From NCBI RefSeq assembly GCF_003149375.1, contig NZ_QFWH01000009.1:1-64000 (forward strand): a DNA stretch of 64,000 bases, read 5' to 3'. Below, one piece after another: positions 15,853 to 23,567 of the stretch (position 1 is the first letter of the stretch; each line of letters opens with the position of its first letter). Origin of the DNA: Vampirovibrio chlorellavorus (lineage in GTDB: Bacteria; Cyanobacteriota; Vampirovibrionia; Vampirovibrionales; Vampirovibrionaceae). Below the pieces are notes generated by a model. That model was given only the letters and a program-made list of their open reading frames with translations, was not told the DNA's origin and ran no database searches. The position numbers were made by a program, and so were the translations under genes.

Positions 15853-16235
15853 ACGAAAATGCCTCTTCAAGGTTAGGGAAATAACAAAATGCGAGCTGAC
15901 AATTCGAATTATCCGGGTTCTGAAAAAACCTTGGCGGACCTCGGATAAAGGCGAATACAGACAGCCTAAATCGTTATTTCGAACCTGAGCTCATTTTTAT
16001 TATGCTCCCTACCCTTGGAATGTTCAACCCTTTTCGGATTTTAGCAAGTGCTGCCAGCGGAGTTTTCGCAGCGAATCGAGACTCCGGCGAGGAGGCTCAA
16101 GCGCTTGCCCTGAGGGCGGCTGCACCTCTGATTAGCGTCAACAACAGACCAAAATATAGCAATGTGACCAATTTTAAACGCCCTGCGCACTGGCTATCCT
16201 GTGAGCAGGCCTTCAGTAACCACAGGAGTTGAGCC
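15853..16235. other. Divergent regulatory gap
   Basis: No gene is supported; an in-frame stretch on the plus strand is a shadow over a promoter. The region holds the promoter and ~140-base leader of the minus-strand zinc-ribbon gene. The leader can fold through CAAGGTT with AACCTTG next to the SD. Near 16220 lies the CAGGAG ribosome site of the DUF2188 gene. Confidence 0.5.
15999..16027 (-). promoter_or_regulatory. Sigma-70-type promoter of zinc-ribbon paralog
   Basis: On the minus strand, TTGAAC is followed after 17 bases by CATAAT. The -10 box is identical to that of the paralogous gene's promoter at 13739-13767, and the -35 differs in the last base only. Confidence 0.65.
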
Positions 16236-16529
16236 GTGCGTGTAAAAGGCAAAAACCTGCATATTTTTCCCAACGACACCGGATGGTGCGTGGTCAGTGA
16301 GGCCAATCGCAACATCACCCAGCATTTTAAAACCGAGGAAGAAGCGCTGGCCTATGGGCGTCAGTGTGCCATCCGGGACGAAAGTGAAGTCCTGCGCCAT
16401 ACCGCCCACTGCGGCGAGCTTGATACGCTTTCCAGCGTGTGTCTGCCCCAGCGGGAATATTTTCCCGGGCAGGGTTGGAGCAACCGGGACGTCGAGCCGG
16501 AGCGGCCTAATCAGGCGACAAAGACTTGA
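16236..16529 (+). CDS. DUF2188 domain protein
   Basis: A 97-residue protein beginning with GTG after CAGGAG. Residues 5-55 match DUF2188: LHIFPNDTGWCVVSEANRN, then a THF-type stretch with EEEALAYGRQCAIRDESEV, i.e. the family's H-V-x-P-x-x-x-G-W and A-x-x-x-A-R-x-x-A pattern. The C-terminal ~40 residues are an extension of unknown role. The family has no established function; members are small and often stress-associated. Confidence 0.75.
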   Translation: MRVKGKNLHIFPNDTGWCVVSEANRNITQHFKTEEEALAYGRQCAIRDESEVLRHTAHCGELDTLSSVCLPQREYFPGQGWSNRDVEPERPNQATKT

Positions 16530-16558
16530 AGCATCCTGAAAATAAGACGAAACTGCCT

Positions 16559-17284
16559 TCAGGGTAACCCGATACCCGTCTCACGGGCCAAGGCGGATAA
16601 AATAGCCTGAAATGCCTTTCCCCGGTGGCTGATTTGGTTCTTTTCATCGGAAGAAAGCTCGGCCACTGTGTTGGCGCTGAGTTCACCCGCTTCGTTGCGC
16701 AACAGCATAACAGGATCGTAGCCAAACCCATTAATCCCGCGCGGTTCCCCATCGATTACGCCCAGCTCAATACTTTCCAGGGCCTCTATAGTCAACTGTC
16801 TGGCGGGATTCCATAAAACCATTCCGCAGCAATACCGGGCAGAACGATTGGGATTCTGTCCCAGAAGCGCCAGAATCCCGTAGCACAGGTCGGTGTTGGA
16901 GACCCCGCTGTCCGTCATCCGATCCAGCGGCATCCTGTTGGGGTAAGCCTGCGCCAGCAAGGTGTCTCGGAGTGCAGGGGTCAGCCAGCGATTGGATTTC
17001 AAACCCGGGAACGGGCTCAGGCCATACAGCCCGTCCAGGGCATCCACCACCAGACCCGAGTCCTCGGCCAAAACCCAACCACCGGGCACTACCGGCGGGG
17101 TGGCCTGCGCTTTAATCAGGGCATTTTCCAAGAATGTGCCGCCCGTTTCCTCAATGTCCCCCACGGATTCGTTTAATACCAGTTGAATGGGGCTTTGCCG
17201 CTGCTGAAGCCAGCGCTCCAGCTCCAGACGCTTGCCCTCGTTTCGGGTGGCCAGGGTAATAATCAGGTCGTTAGCCTCTCTCAT
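16559..17284 (-). CDS. rdgB: Non-canonical purine NTP pyrophosphatase (RdgB/HAM1)
   Basis: It hydrolyses dITP, dXTP and ITP to the monophosphates, cleansing the nucleotide pool. At 241 residues it is slightly longer than usual. Visible motifs are LATRNEGKRLELERWL at the N-terminus, NALIKAQA, EDSGLVVDALDGLYGLSPF (the catalytic Glu-Asp region, where the usual PG-x-x-SAR is changed to a longer loop), GYDPVMLL and QISHRGKAFQA. The ATG at 17284 overlaps the stop of the upstream methyltransferase-like gene by 4 bases, indicating coupling; the longer upstream frame is that gene's shadow. The loop change could alter specificity. Confidence 0.9.
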   Translation of the reverse strand: MREANDLIITLATRNEGKRLELERWLQQRQSPIQLVLNESVGDIEETGGTFLENALIKAQATPPVVPGGWVLAEDSGLVVDALDGLYGLSPFPGLKSNRWLTPALRDTLLAQAYPNRMPLDRMTDSGVSNTDLCYGILALLGQNPNRSARYCCGMVLWNPARQLTIEALESIELGVIDGEPRGINGFGYDPVMLLRNEAGELSANTVAELSSDEKNQISHRGKAFQAILSALARETGIGLP

Positions 17285-18147
17285 TGCTCTGGACCCTCCG
17301 CCTTTTGGCACAGCCAACCATACCGGGGGTAACGATACGCCATAAAAGAGGCAGGCAAAACACCTAGCGGGACAACGGTGATGGGCCACTCCCCACGCAC
17401 TTGCTGCCACAGTCGCTCCTGAGCCTCCGCCTCCCACGTCCCCTGATTGACCACCAACAGCAGGCCGCCGGGCTGCAGGAGCCCCAGTAAGTGATTCAAC
17501 AGTTCCAAGGGTTGAAAGTACTCCAGAGGCAAGCCCCAGGCCAAATGGGGATCCGGGGAAACAAAGGGCATAAACTGACTGATGATATGGGCCTTTCGAC
17601 GCCAGTCCATGGCGTTTACCTCATGATACTGGGCATTGGCCAGCCCCCGGGTATAGTTTTCCGCCGCCTGCGCTCGTGTGGTCAGGTTGGCGTAACGACG
17701 GTGCGGGTCCAGCTCCAGACCGTCCAGACGGTAGGCCGTGTCGAAATGCGTTCGAATAAAAGCATCCAGGGCATCCACGTAAGCCCAGTTTTTGGCGCCC
17801 ACATCCAGCCAGTTCAGGCAGGAAAAGGCACTCAGCTGCTCAAAAGCCTGTGGACGACTTTGCAGAAAGGCATCCAGCCACTCTAGATAAGTCAGATTTT
17901 CCAGTTGCCGGGATTCACTGCTTTTGGCTGGCAGGCGGGTTAAATCGTAGTGCTGGAGCAACTGATGGGCCTTCAGGGCCACAGCAGGGTCGCTTTGCAG
18001 AATCTGCGGTTGTTCGGCGATAAGGGCCTCCTGAAACACGGGGGGCTGCCAGCGCCAGAAATTTCGCAAGGCGAAGGCCAGGCCATTTAGCTTTGAGCGC
18101 AGGGCTCGCCGGTAGCCGCTACTATCCTGATTGTCTTGAATGCTCAT
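17281..18147 (-). CDS. Probable SAM-dependent methyltransferase-like protein
   Basis: About 288 residues. The middle reads LNWLDVGAKNWAYVDALDAF then YRLDGLELDPHRRYANL, a plausible Rossmann motif I and motif II (acidic end of strand 2), and LLGLLQPGGLLLVVNQGTWE resembles the strand-5 region of a class I methyltransferase. The N-terminal ~120 residues are helical. The substrate is unknown. Its stop overlaps the rdgB start, so they are coupled. The ATG at 18147 is chosen; a GTG seven codons upstream is the alternative. Confidence 0.65.
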   Translation of the reverse strand: MSIQDNQDSSGYRRALRSKLNGLAFALRNFWRWQPPVFQEALIAEQPQILQSDPAVALKAHQLLQHYDLTRLPAKSSESRQLENLTYLEWLDAFLQSRPQAFEQLSAFSCLNWLDVGAKNWAYVDALDAFIRTHFDTAYRLDGLELDPHRRYANLTTRAQAAENYTRGLANAQYHEVNAMDWRRKAHIISQFMPFVSPDPHLAWGLPLEYFQPLELLNHLLGLLQPGGLLLVVNQGTWEAEAQERLWQQVRGEWPITVVPLGVLPASFMAYRYPRYGWLCQKAEGPEQ

Positions 18148-18258
18148 GGAGACTCTATCGCAACGCACACAGGCGCCATCCTAACATCCCCATTATAGCG
18201 CGACACGCCACTGCTCGCCCATGTAAGGCACTGATTGGGCGAAAATGAGCCGGAGTCC

Positions 18259-18486
18259 CTAGTTGGGCGCCACGGTCGTTCTGAAGGCCATCAGCTCCTG
18301 ATGGGCCTTCTGCCTGGCGACATCCAGCGCCTGCTGCCCCTGTAGCTCCACCCCGACGTTGCTTTCCACAATAGTGACCAGACACATGAGCATAAAAGCA
18401 ACCAGAATGGCCGCTTCCATAAACGGAATTCGAAGCCCTAGTAATTCAGCCAAATAATTCGTTCCGTGGGCTCTCAAAGACTTCAT
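18259..18486 (-). CDS. Small single-pass membrane protein
   Basis: About 75 residues. A short basic N-terminus is followed by a membrane helix, IPFMEAAILVAFMLMCLVTI, and a ~35-residue polar helical tail. The FMEAAILVAFML start recalls a class III/prepilin-like segment (hydrophobic helix with Glu near its beginning), but no G-x-x-x-E site is clear. The ATG at 18486 is chosen over an upstream TTG. The function is unknown. Confidence 0.55.
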   Translation of the reverse strand: MKSLRAHGTNYLAELLGLRIPFMEAAILVAFMLMCLVTIVESNVGVELQGQQALDVARQKAHQELMAFRTTVAPN

Positions 18487-18498
18487 GTGATGTGCCAA

Positions 18499-18843
18499 GC
18501 CTTTCTTTTTGTCTGGAGTTTAGTGCTTGCGGGAGACATAACCTGTGCGGAAAATCGCAGTTTGAGCAACGAATAGTACACCTTTAGAAAATCAGAAAGA
18601 ATTCAGATATTTTTAGAAACCTTGATTAGAAGCAATGATGATAAAAAATGATTAAACACTCACGAGATGCCCAAAAGGGCAACTAAAATTTGGAATGGAA
18701 CTTGAAAATCGGATCAGTTTGTGAAGTCTTCCATTTTCATTATAGAGCGTGTTTGAACAGAGTGATAGTGGCATTGGAAAAATCTTCTGTTAAGATTTTG
18801 GAGTCAATGCTTTACTTTTCAATTTAGTCCTTCCCGTTTAACT
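18499..18843. other. Divergent promoter region before hemB
   Basis: An AT-rich 345-base gap with no gene. It holds a weak sigma-70 candidate at 18719-18746 for hemB and the upstream side of the small membrane protein gene. Nothing else is recognised. Confidence 0.45.
18719..18746 (+). promoter_or_regulatory. Candidate hemB promoter
   Basis: TTGTGA, a 16-base spacer and TATAGA lie about 100 bases upstream of the hemB ATG in an AT-rich stretch. The match is moderate. Confidence 0.35.
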
Positions 18844-19845
18844 ATGGAACCCCCCACCCGAATGAATTTTCCGATAACCCGAAAGAGAAGGCTGCGCAAA
18901 ACTGAGCGTTTGCGGGAAGCCATGGCCGAAACCCACTTGCGGCCCGCGGATTTGATTTACCCACTGTTTATTAATGATGAGCAGCACAGTCGTGTTGCGG
19001 TGCTTTCCATGCCGGGCATTTACCAGAATTCTGTGAACAACGCGGTCATCGAAGCGGGAAAAGCGCTGGAAGCGGGCATTCGCGCTGTTCTGGTATTCGG
19101 AATCCCTTCTGAAAAAGATCAGGAGGGCTCCAGTGCCTGGTTTGAGCAAGGCGTGGTTCAGCGGGCTATCCGGGAGCTGAAACGCCAATTCGGCAAAGAC
19201 CTGATGGTCATTGCGGACACCTGCCTGTGCGAATACACCAGCCACGGCCACTGCGGCGTGTTGCTGGAAGGCCGGGTTTTAAACGATCCCAGCCTGGAGC
19301 TGCTGGCCCGCACCGCCGTTTCTCAGGCGGAAGCCGGGGCGGACATGATTGCCCCCTCCGATATGATGGATGGCCGGGTGGCTTACATCCGGGACGCTCT
19401 GGATGATGCAGGCTACGATGATACGCCCATTATGGCCTATTCCGCCAAGTACGCCAGCGCCCTGTACGGCCCGTTCCGGGACGCCGCGGAATCCACACCC
19501 GCCTCGGGCGACCGTAAAGGCTATCAAATGGACCCCCGGAACGCCCGGGAGGCGCTGGAAGAGGTTTCTCTGGACATTCAGGAAGGCGCCGACATTGTTA
19601 TGGTCAAGCCCGCCTTGCCCTATCTGGATATCATTAGCCAGGTGCGCAAAATGACCAATCTGCCGGTGGCCGCTTACAACGTCTCCGGGGAGTACAGCAT
19701 GGTGAAGGCGGCTGCCGCCAATGGCTGGCTGGATGAAAAAGCCACCGTACTGGAGCTGTTAACGGGCATCAAGCGAGCCGGAGCCGATTTGATCATTTCT
19801 TATCACGCCCTGGATGCGGCAGCTTGGCTAAAGTCCGCCCCATAA
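18844..19845 (+). CDS. hemB: Delta-aminolevulinic acid dehydratase (porphobilinogen synthase)
   Basis: It condenses two 5-aminolevulinate molecules to porphobilinogen in haem and cobalamin synthesis in the cytoplasm. At 333 residues it is standard length. The cysteine-rich metal site [15 protein letters not shown] marks the zinc-using class. The Schiff-base lysines lie in [18 protein letters not shown] and [12 protein letters not shown], and the C-terminal [14 protein letters not shown] is the usual substrate loop. The first ATG gives MEPPTRMNF; the second, six codons in, is equally possible. It stands alone, convergent with a response regulator. Confidence 0.97.
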   Translation: MEPPTRMNFPITRKRRLRKTERLREAMAETHLRPADLIYPLFINDEQHSRVAVLSMPGIYQNSVNNAVIEAGKALEAGIRAVLVFGIPSEKDQEGSSAWFEQGVVQRAIRELKRQFGKDLMVIADTCLCEYTSHGHCGVLLEGRVLNDPSLELLARTAVSQAEAGADMIAPSDMMDGRVAYIRDALDDAGYDDTPIMAYSAKYASALYGPFRDAAESTPASGDRKGYQMDPRNAREALEEVSLDIQEGADIVMVKPALPYLDIISQVRKMTNLPVAAYNVSGEYSMVKAAAANGWLDEKATVLELLTGIKRAGADLIISYHALDAAAWLKSAP

Positions 19846-19867
19846 GCAGATACCTGCTTGGCAGGAG

Positions 19868-20542
19868 CTAGACGTAGCCCTGACGCATGGCCAGAACTGC
19901 GGCCTGGGTGCGATCATCCACACATAGTTTTTGCAGAATACTGTGGACATGGGCCTTGGCTGTGGCCTTGGTGATGGTCAGCCTTTCCGCGATTTCCGGG
20001 TTCGACAGGCCGTCCACAATCAGCCGAAGCACTTCCATCTCCCGAGCGGTCAACGGGCAATCCTGCAAGGCCAGATCATCGGGTGCCTTCCCACTGGGCA
20101 AAGCCTCCTGAAGCGGTGTGGCCCCCTGAAATCGACCCAATACCATGCGGGCCACCGCCGGATCCAGCCAGGCGGTTCCTTCCTTGACGGCTTCAATGGC
20201 CGAGGTCAGGGCCTCAACAGAAATTCCCTTCATGCAATAGGCATCCGCTCCCGCGGAGAGGGCGGCGAAAACGTCCCGCTCGTTGTCCTTGGAGGTCAGC
20301 ATAATGATGCGCACACCGGGATGAGCCGCCTTGATTTTCTGAGTGGCTTCCACGCCATCCATTTCCGGAAGGCCGATGTCCATCAGAATCACTTCCGGCT
20401 GGGTCTGCTCGGCCTGATGAACGGCTTCCAGTCCATTGGACGCTTCGCCCACCACCGTGATTCCCTCGTTTTTGGTCAATAGCATTTTAAGCCCCACCAG
20501 CGTCATGGGGTGATCTTCCACGATTAAAACCCGTGTTTTCAT
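19868..20542 (-). CDS. NarL/FixJ-type response regulator
   Basis: A 224-residue two-component regulator. The receiver has the acidic pair VEDHP, the phospho-acceptor Asp in VILMDIGLPEMDGVEA, the switch Thr/Ser in IIMLTSKD and the Lys in DAYCMKG. The C-terminal LuxR HTH reads LTAREMEVLRLIVDGLSNPE then IAERLTITKATAKAHVHSIL. It probably dimerises on DNA after phosphorylation. No histidine kinase is adjacent, so its partner is elsewhere. The ATG at 20542 follows AGGTG; the GTG two codons earlier is an alternative. Confidence 0.93.
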   Translation of the reverse strand: MKTRVLIVEDHPMTLVGLKMLLTKNEGITVVGEASNGLEAVHQAEQTQPEVILMDIGLPEMDGVEATQKIKAAHPGVRIIMLTSKDNERDVFAALSAGADAYCMKGISVEALTSAIEAVKEGTAWLDPAVARMVLGRFQGATPLQEALPSGKAPDDLALQDCPLTAREMEVLRLIVDGLSNPEIAERLTITKATAKAHVHSILQKLCVDDRTQAAVLAMRQGYV

Positions 20543-20690
20543 CAACACCTGTCTCTTCTATCTCTACCGATTGCTCAATTGGATGCCGTCATTCTATTCT
20601 ATACCATATTTCGAGCAACCAGCGCCGCGACACGAATCTATCCAACGGTTCGGACGTTGCCCTTTGAGACCGCAGGCCGCCTTTTCAGGT

Positions 20691-21329
20691 TTATTGAAAG
20701 GTTCGATTGATGGAAACGTCAAACGTCAGGTCCCGAACCGTATAGTTGGGCGCTCCAAACTGTTGATCAAACACCGTGTTTCCAAACCCGGTATGTTCTA
20801 TCCGCAGGCCGGACACTCCCAACATGGTCCGTCCTGCATTGACCCAGCGAAAGCAGTTGACCGAGACGTTACTCGCGTTCACACAATTGACCCTCAGGGA
20901 ACGATCGGCGGCGATGTCGTTATAGATTTTGACAGTTCCGCCCACTTCGCGACTGAAACGGCCATTGGCCCACTGGTAAGTGACATTGTCTGGTAAAGCA
21001 GGATTGGTGGGGCGTGGAACTTCAAGATCCAAAGTGCTACCGTTTGTTAACGTTACTTTCTTGGCCGTTTGCAAGTCCCGGCGCAAGTCGTCCACAATGG
21101 ACATGGAGATGATCTGCATTTTCTGATTCACCCGCTCAGCCAGCTGGGCCTCAATGCCCACGCGCATCAAGCTGGCCACCCCCACGGATAGAACGGCGAT
21201 GATCATCATGGACATGGCCAGTTCAACCATAGTAACCCCGTATGTAACCCCATGCGTAACGCCATGGAGGCCACCGGGGGGGGGGCCATGGAACGCCGCT
21301 TGTCGAAACCTTCGGGTTACCTCAATCAT
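20691..21329 (-). CDS. Prepilin-like protein with repeated processing motif
   Basis: A 212-residue type IV pilin/pseudopilin-like protein. The signature GVTMVELAMSMMIIAVLSVG gives a prepilin cleavage glycine, the Glu five residues later, and a hydrophobic helix. The soluble C-terminus has two Cys (VNCVN...NCFRW) that may form a disulfide and resembles PilW/PulJ-type minor pilins. The leader is odd: it contains a C10 tract on the coding strand (21276-21285) and three consecutive GVT-x units, so the G|VT cleavage context is repeated. GAGG precedes the ATG at 21329. It follows a second prepilin gene, likely in one operon. Confidence 0.8.
   Translation of the reverse strand: MIEVTRRFRQAAFHGPPPGGLHGVTHGVTYGVTMVELAMSMMIIAVLSVGVASLMRVGIEAQLAERVNQKMQIISMSIVDDLRRDLQTAKKVTLTNGSTLDLEVPRPTNPALPDNVTYQWANGRFSREVGGTVKIYNDIAADRSLRVNCVNASNVSVNCFRWVNAGRTMLGVSGLRIEHTGFGNTVFDQQFGAPNYTVRDLTFDVSINRTFQ
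21231..21266 (-). repeat. Three 12-bp units encoding GVT-x
   Basis: On the coding strand three adjacent 12-base units encode GVTH, GVTY and GVTM, ending at the prepilin cleavage site. The units differ by a few bases. Confidence 0.75.
21276..21285. repeat. Homopolymer G10/C10 in a prepilin leader
   Basis: Ten consecutive G on the plus strand are ten C in the coding strand, between the start codon and the cleavage motif. Tracts of this length are prone to slippage; a change of one base would shift the frame. Confidence 0.85.
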
Positions 21330-21353
21330 ACAGATTCCGCCTCGGTTACAAGG

Positions 21354-21842
21354 TCACTTTTTAACCAGGGATTTGGATTGGGAGTCTTTTTGATAACTGG
21401 TAAAGTTGTTGGCCGTCTCCAGTTCCACCACGCCATTGTTATTGACCGTAAACACAGCCCCTCGTCGGGAGGAGGGTATGGTCAGGCTGAAACTTCGTCC
21501 GCTGCCGGACAACCGGACCGCAGACCCGTTCGTCCCGGTTCCTATATTCCCCAGGGCGTGCTGAGTCGCTATCAGCACAGCCCTGTAATCCTGATCATTA
21601 AAATCGCTGGGCCGAATATCCATGCGGGTAGCCCCCTGGGTCACAATGGACTGCAGGGTGGCCTGAACACTCATGACCATTTCAGCATCCCGGTGTTCAT
21701 CCATCCCCTGAAAAGCCGTCATGCCCATGGCGGCTAAAATGGCAATCAGGGCAATCACAACGGCCACTTCAATCAGGCTAAAGCCAGCATTTTTTTGATA
21801 CCGGAACAGTCGGGCCTTCATATCAATCGGTTTGATCCTCAT
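21354..21842 (-). CDS. Type IV prepilin-like protein
   Basis: A 162-residue protein with a prepilin N-terminus: basic leader, then AGFSLIEVAVVIALIAILAA, where processing after Gly leaves an N-terminal Phe and the Glu at +5 of the mature helix. The C-terminal ~115 residues are a soluble pilin head with a beta-rich end. It could be a major or minor pilin or a pseudopilin for secretion or DNA uptake. It lies 24 bases upstream of the second prepilin gene. The start is ATG at 21842 or 21821. A nested palindrome lies about 105 bases upstream. Confidence 0.85.
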   Translation of the reverse strand: MRIKPIDMKARLFRYQKNAGFSLIEVAVVIALIAILAAMGMTAFQGMDEHRDAEMVMSVQATLQSIVTQGATRMDIRPSDFNDQDYRAVLIATQHALGNIGTGTNGSAVRLSGSGRSFSLTIPSSRRGAVFTVNNNGVVELETANNFTSYQKDSQSKSLVKK

Positions 21843-21914
21843 TCACTCAACACGTGAAAACTTGAACTGGTGGTGCATGAAACTTGTCGGCCCAAAAGCG
21901 TGGATCTTTAGGGC

Positions 21915-21981
21915 AGGTCGGCAATTCTGTAACAAACTGTAAAACCATTATACCGGAGATTCCGGTATAAACAGCCGACCT
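21915..21981. promoter_or_regulatory. Nested palindromes upstream of prepilin operon
   Basis: TTATACCGGA (21948-21957) and TCCGGTATAA (21961-21970) form a perfect 10-bp inverted repeat with a 3-base spacer. Outside it, AGGTCGGC at 21915 pairs with GCCGACCT at 21974. No U-tract follows, so a regulator site or cruciform is more likely than a terminator. Confidence 0.5.
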
Positions 21982-22100
21982 GTCCCTGCCGACACGGTTT
22001 TTGGACACTGTGGACAAGGCCCAGCACAAGGAGCGGAAGGAGCGGAAAAAGGAATGTCTGGGTTCCACGCCTGCCCAGGGGCGACAGGACCCCTCCTCTG

Positions 22101-22673
22101 CTAGGGGTTTTCTATCTCGATTTTGGCCATATTGGGCTTGAGGGCGTTCTGATAGTCCAGGGTCAGGCGATTCACCATGCGGCGGGCAAATTTTTTGCCG
22201 TCTGGCTGAAAGGTAAAGCGCATCAGGGGGCAGCGCCGATACACCTCGGAATGCTCCCACAGCACAGGGCCGTCGGTACCCTGGGAGACCTGTGCCCGAA
22301 CCCGGTAACAGCCCGAATCGGCACATTCAAATTTCAAAATGGCATCGGCAGGGGACTGGTATGGGAGATTGGATTGCTCTTGTAAAGCCGCTCTGGCGTA
22401 CTCCGCAATTTCGGGTGGGACGCTTTCCCGGCGGGCGGAGAAGCCCGCAGTCTCCCAGCCCAGCACATCCAGAGACTGCACCCCTCCCAGTTGCGGCCAG
22501 AAGGTTTGGGGCCTTTGCGGATTGCTCAGTTGTGTCCTGGGTTGTGTCTCAGGTTGCGGGGAGGCCTGTGGCTTGGCCCAGCCGGACAGGGGCGAGGTTA
22601 CCGATAACAGCATGGCCCCCAGCACAATCAGCCCTTTGGAAGCACCAATGACGCCCAATGCGTTTGTTTTCAC
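22101..22673 (-). CDS. Secreted protein of unknown function
   Basis: About 190 residues. The N-terminus is a signal peptide (KTNALGVIGASKGLIVLGAM..., cleavage near GWA-K), followed by a Pro/Gln linker and a globular domain with two cysteine-bearing strands, FECADSGCYRVRAQV and YRRCPLMRFTF, which could form disulfides. I recognise no family. GTG at 22673 is chosen because GTGAGGACG lies 8 bases upstream. It precedes the prepilin genes on the same strand and may be surface-related, but the palindromic gap between them argues for separate control. Confidence 0.7.
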   Translation of the reverse strand: MKTNALGVIGASKGLIVLGAMLLSVTSPLSGWAKPQASPQPETQPRTQLSNPQRPQTFWPQLGGVQSLDVLGWETAGFSARRESVPPEIAEYARAALQEQSNLPYQSPADAILKFECADSGCYRVRAQVSQGTDGPVLWEHSEVYRRCPLMRFTFQPDGKKFARRMVNRLTLDYQNALKPNMAKIEIENP

Positions 22674-22889
22674 AGCAATCGTCCTCACAGATTTTGTACA
22701 GTTTTAATGACGTGAACGGGGAGTTGAAACGAAAAGCCTTGTCCTTTTAAGGTGGGGGGACTTCAGCCCCCCCCTGAACCGATCGGTCTGGGGATTTATA
22801 CCCCGCTGCCATGGCTGGCTAAACACCGCAATGGAGGACAGTCAGTTTTTTGCATGAGCCGTTTGCAAGAGCCGGATACTACAGCCCGG

Positions 22890-23303
22890 CTAGCCCAAAA
22901 TACCGCCCACCGAGGAGACCGTATCCGAAATGCCACTGTCGGCACCTGAGCCGGTGCTTTTGCTATTTTTCTGAATGGAGGCCATGGTTTGCTGCATGGC
23001 CTGCATCTGATTCAACAGCATCATCATCAGCCGCTGGTTATAAGCCTGAAAACTGTTGTTGTACTTCAGCAAATCCGCCTGATATTTGGTCTGGGCCGCA
23101 GTATCCGTCATATCCGTCGGGGGGGTGGGCAGCACGGGCAGGTTGAGTCCGCCCAGCACGTTGCCAAAACTACCCGTGGCGTTCCTGGCTTGCAAGTCCG
23201 CCACCGGGTCCGACTTCAACCCCAGCTGCTGAGGCGTGACCGCCATGCCGGACTGCTTGAGCAACTGCAATTGAAAAACCTTGAAAGCCGTACCAAAATT
23301 CAT
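22890..23303 (-). CDS. Hypothetical Gln/Met-rich helical protein
   Basis: A 137-residue protein with no signal peptide. The C-terminal half has QRLMMMLLNQMQAMQQTMAS, a coiled-coil-like Met/Gln helix, then a Ser/Gly-rich end. The N-terminus is VFQLQLLKQSGMAVTPQQLG. The Met/Gln-rich helix is similar in style to the N-terminus of the unknown protein at 27279. The function is unknown. Downstream, GGGGGG and CCCCCC around 22753-22775 form a GC hairpin without a U-tract. Confidence 0.6.
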   Translation of the reverse strand: MNFGTAFKVFQLQLLKQSGMAVTPQQLGLKSDPVADLQARNATGSFGNVLGGLNLPVLPTPPTDMTDTAAQTKYQADLLKYNNSFQAYNQRLMMMLLNQMQAMQQTMASIQKNSKSTGSGADSGISDTVSSVGGILG

Positions 23304-23567
23304 CGGGAACCCTCCAGTGTCATAAAGCGACCCATGGCCTCACTAACAGGCTATTCGACCCAAAGAGCAAAAACTTCAATCCAGTTTTGTTATCTGCTTT
23401 TACTGTCTCTTTTACTTTTCATTTTCACGCGCCACTTTCACGAGCTACCTGTTTTTGAGTAGTGTAAGCCATTTTTCCCCGGATTCAACCTGCGGCGGGG
23501 TCGCTTCGTTCATCCCCTCTCAAACTGGCTATAATGGAGGGGTTTGCTTCAGCATGAGAAATCGCCC

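Noticed and set aside
16002-16232. Plus-strand 76-codon open frame
   Set aside because: It covers the promoter and leader of the minus-strand zinc-ribbon gene and has no ribosome site.
17285-17437. Upstream extension of rdgB
   Set aside because: It is the antisense-frame shadow of the overlapping methyltransferase-like gene; the conserved start is at 17284.
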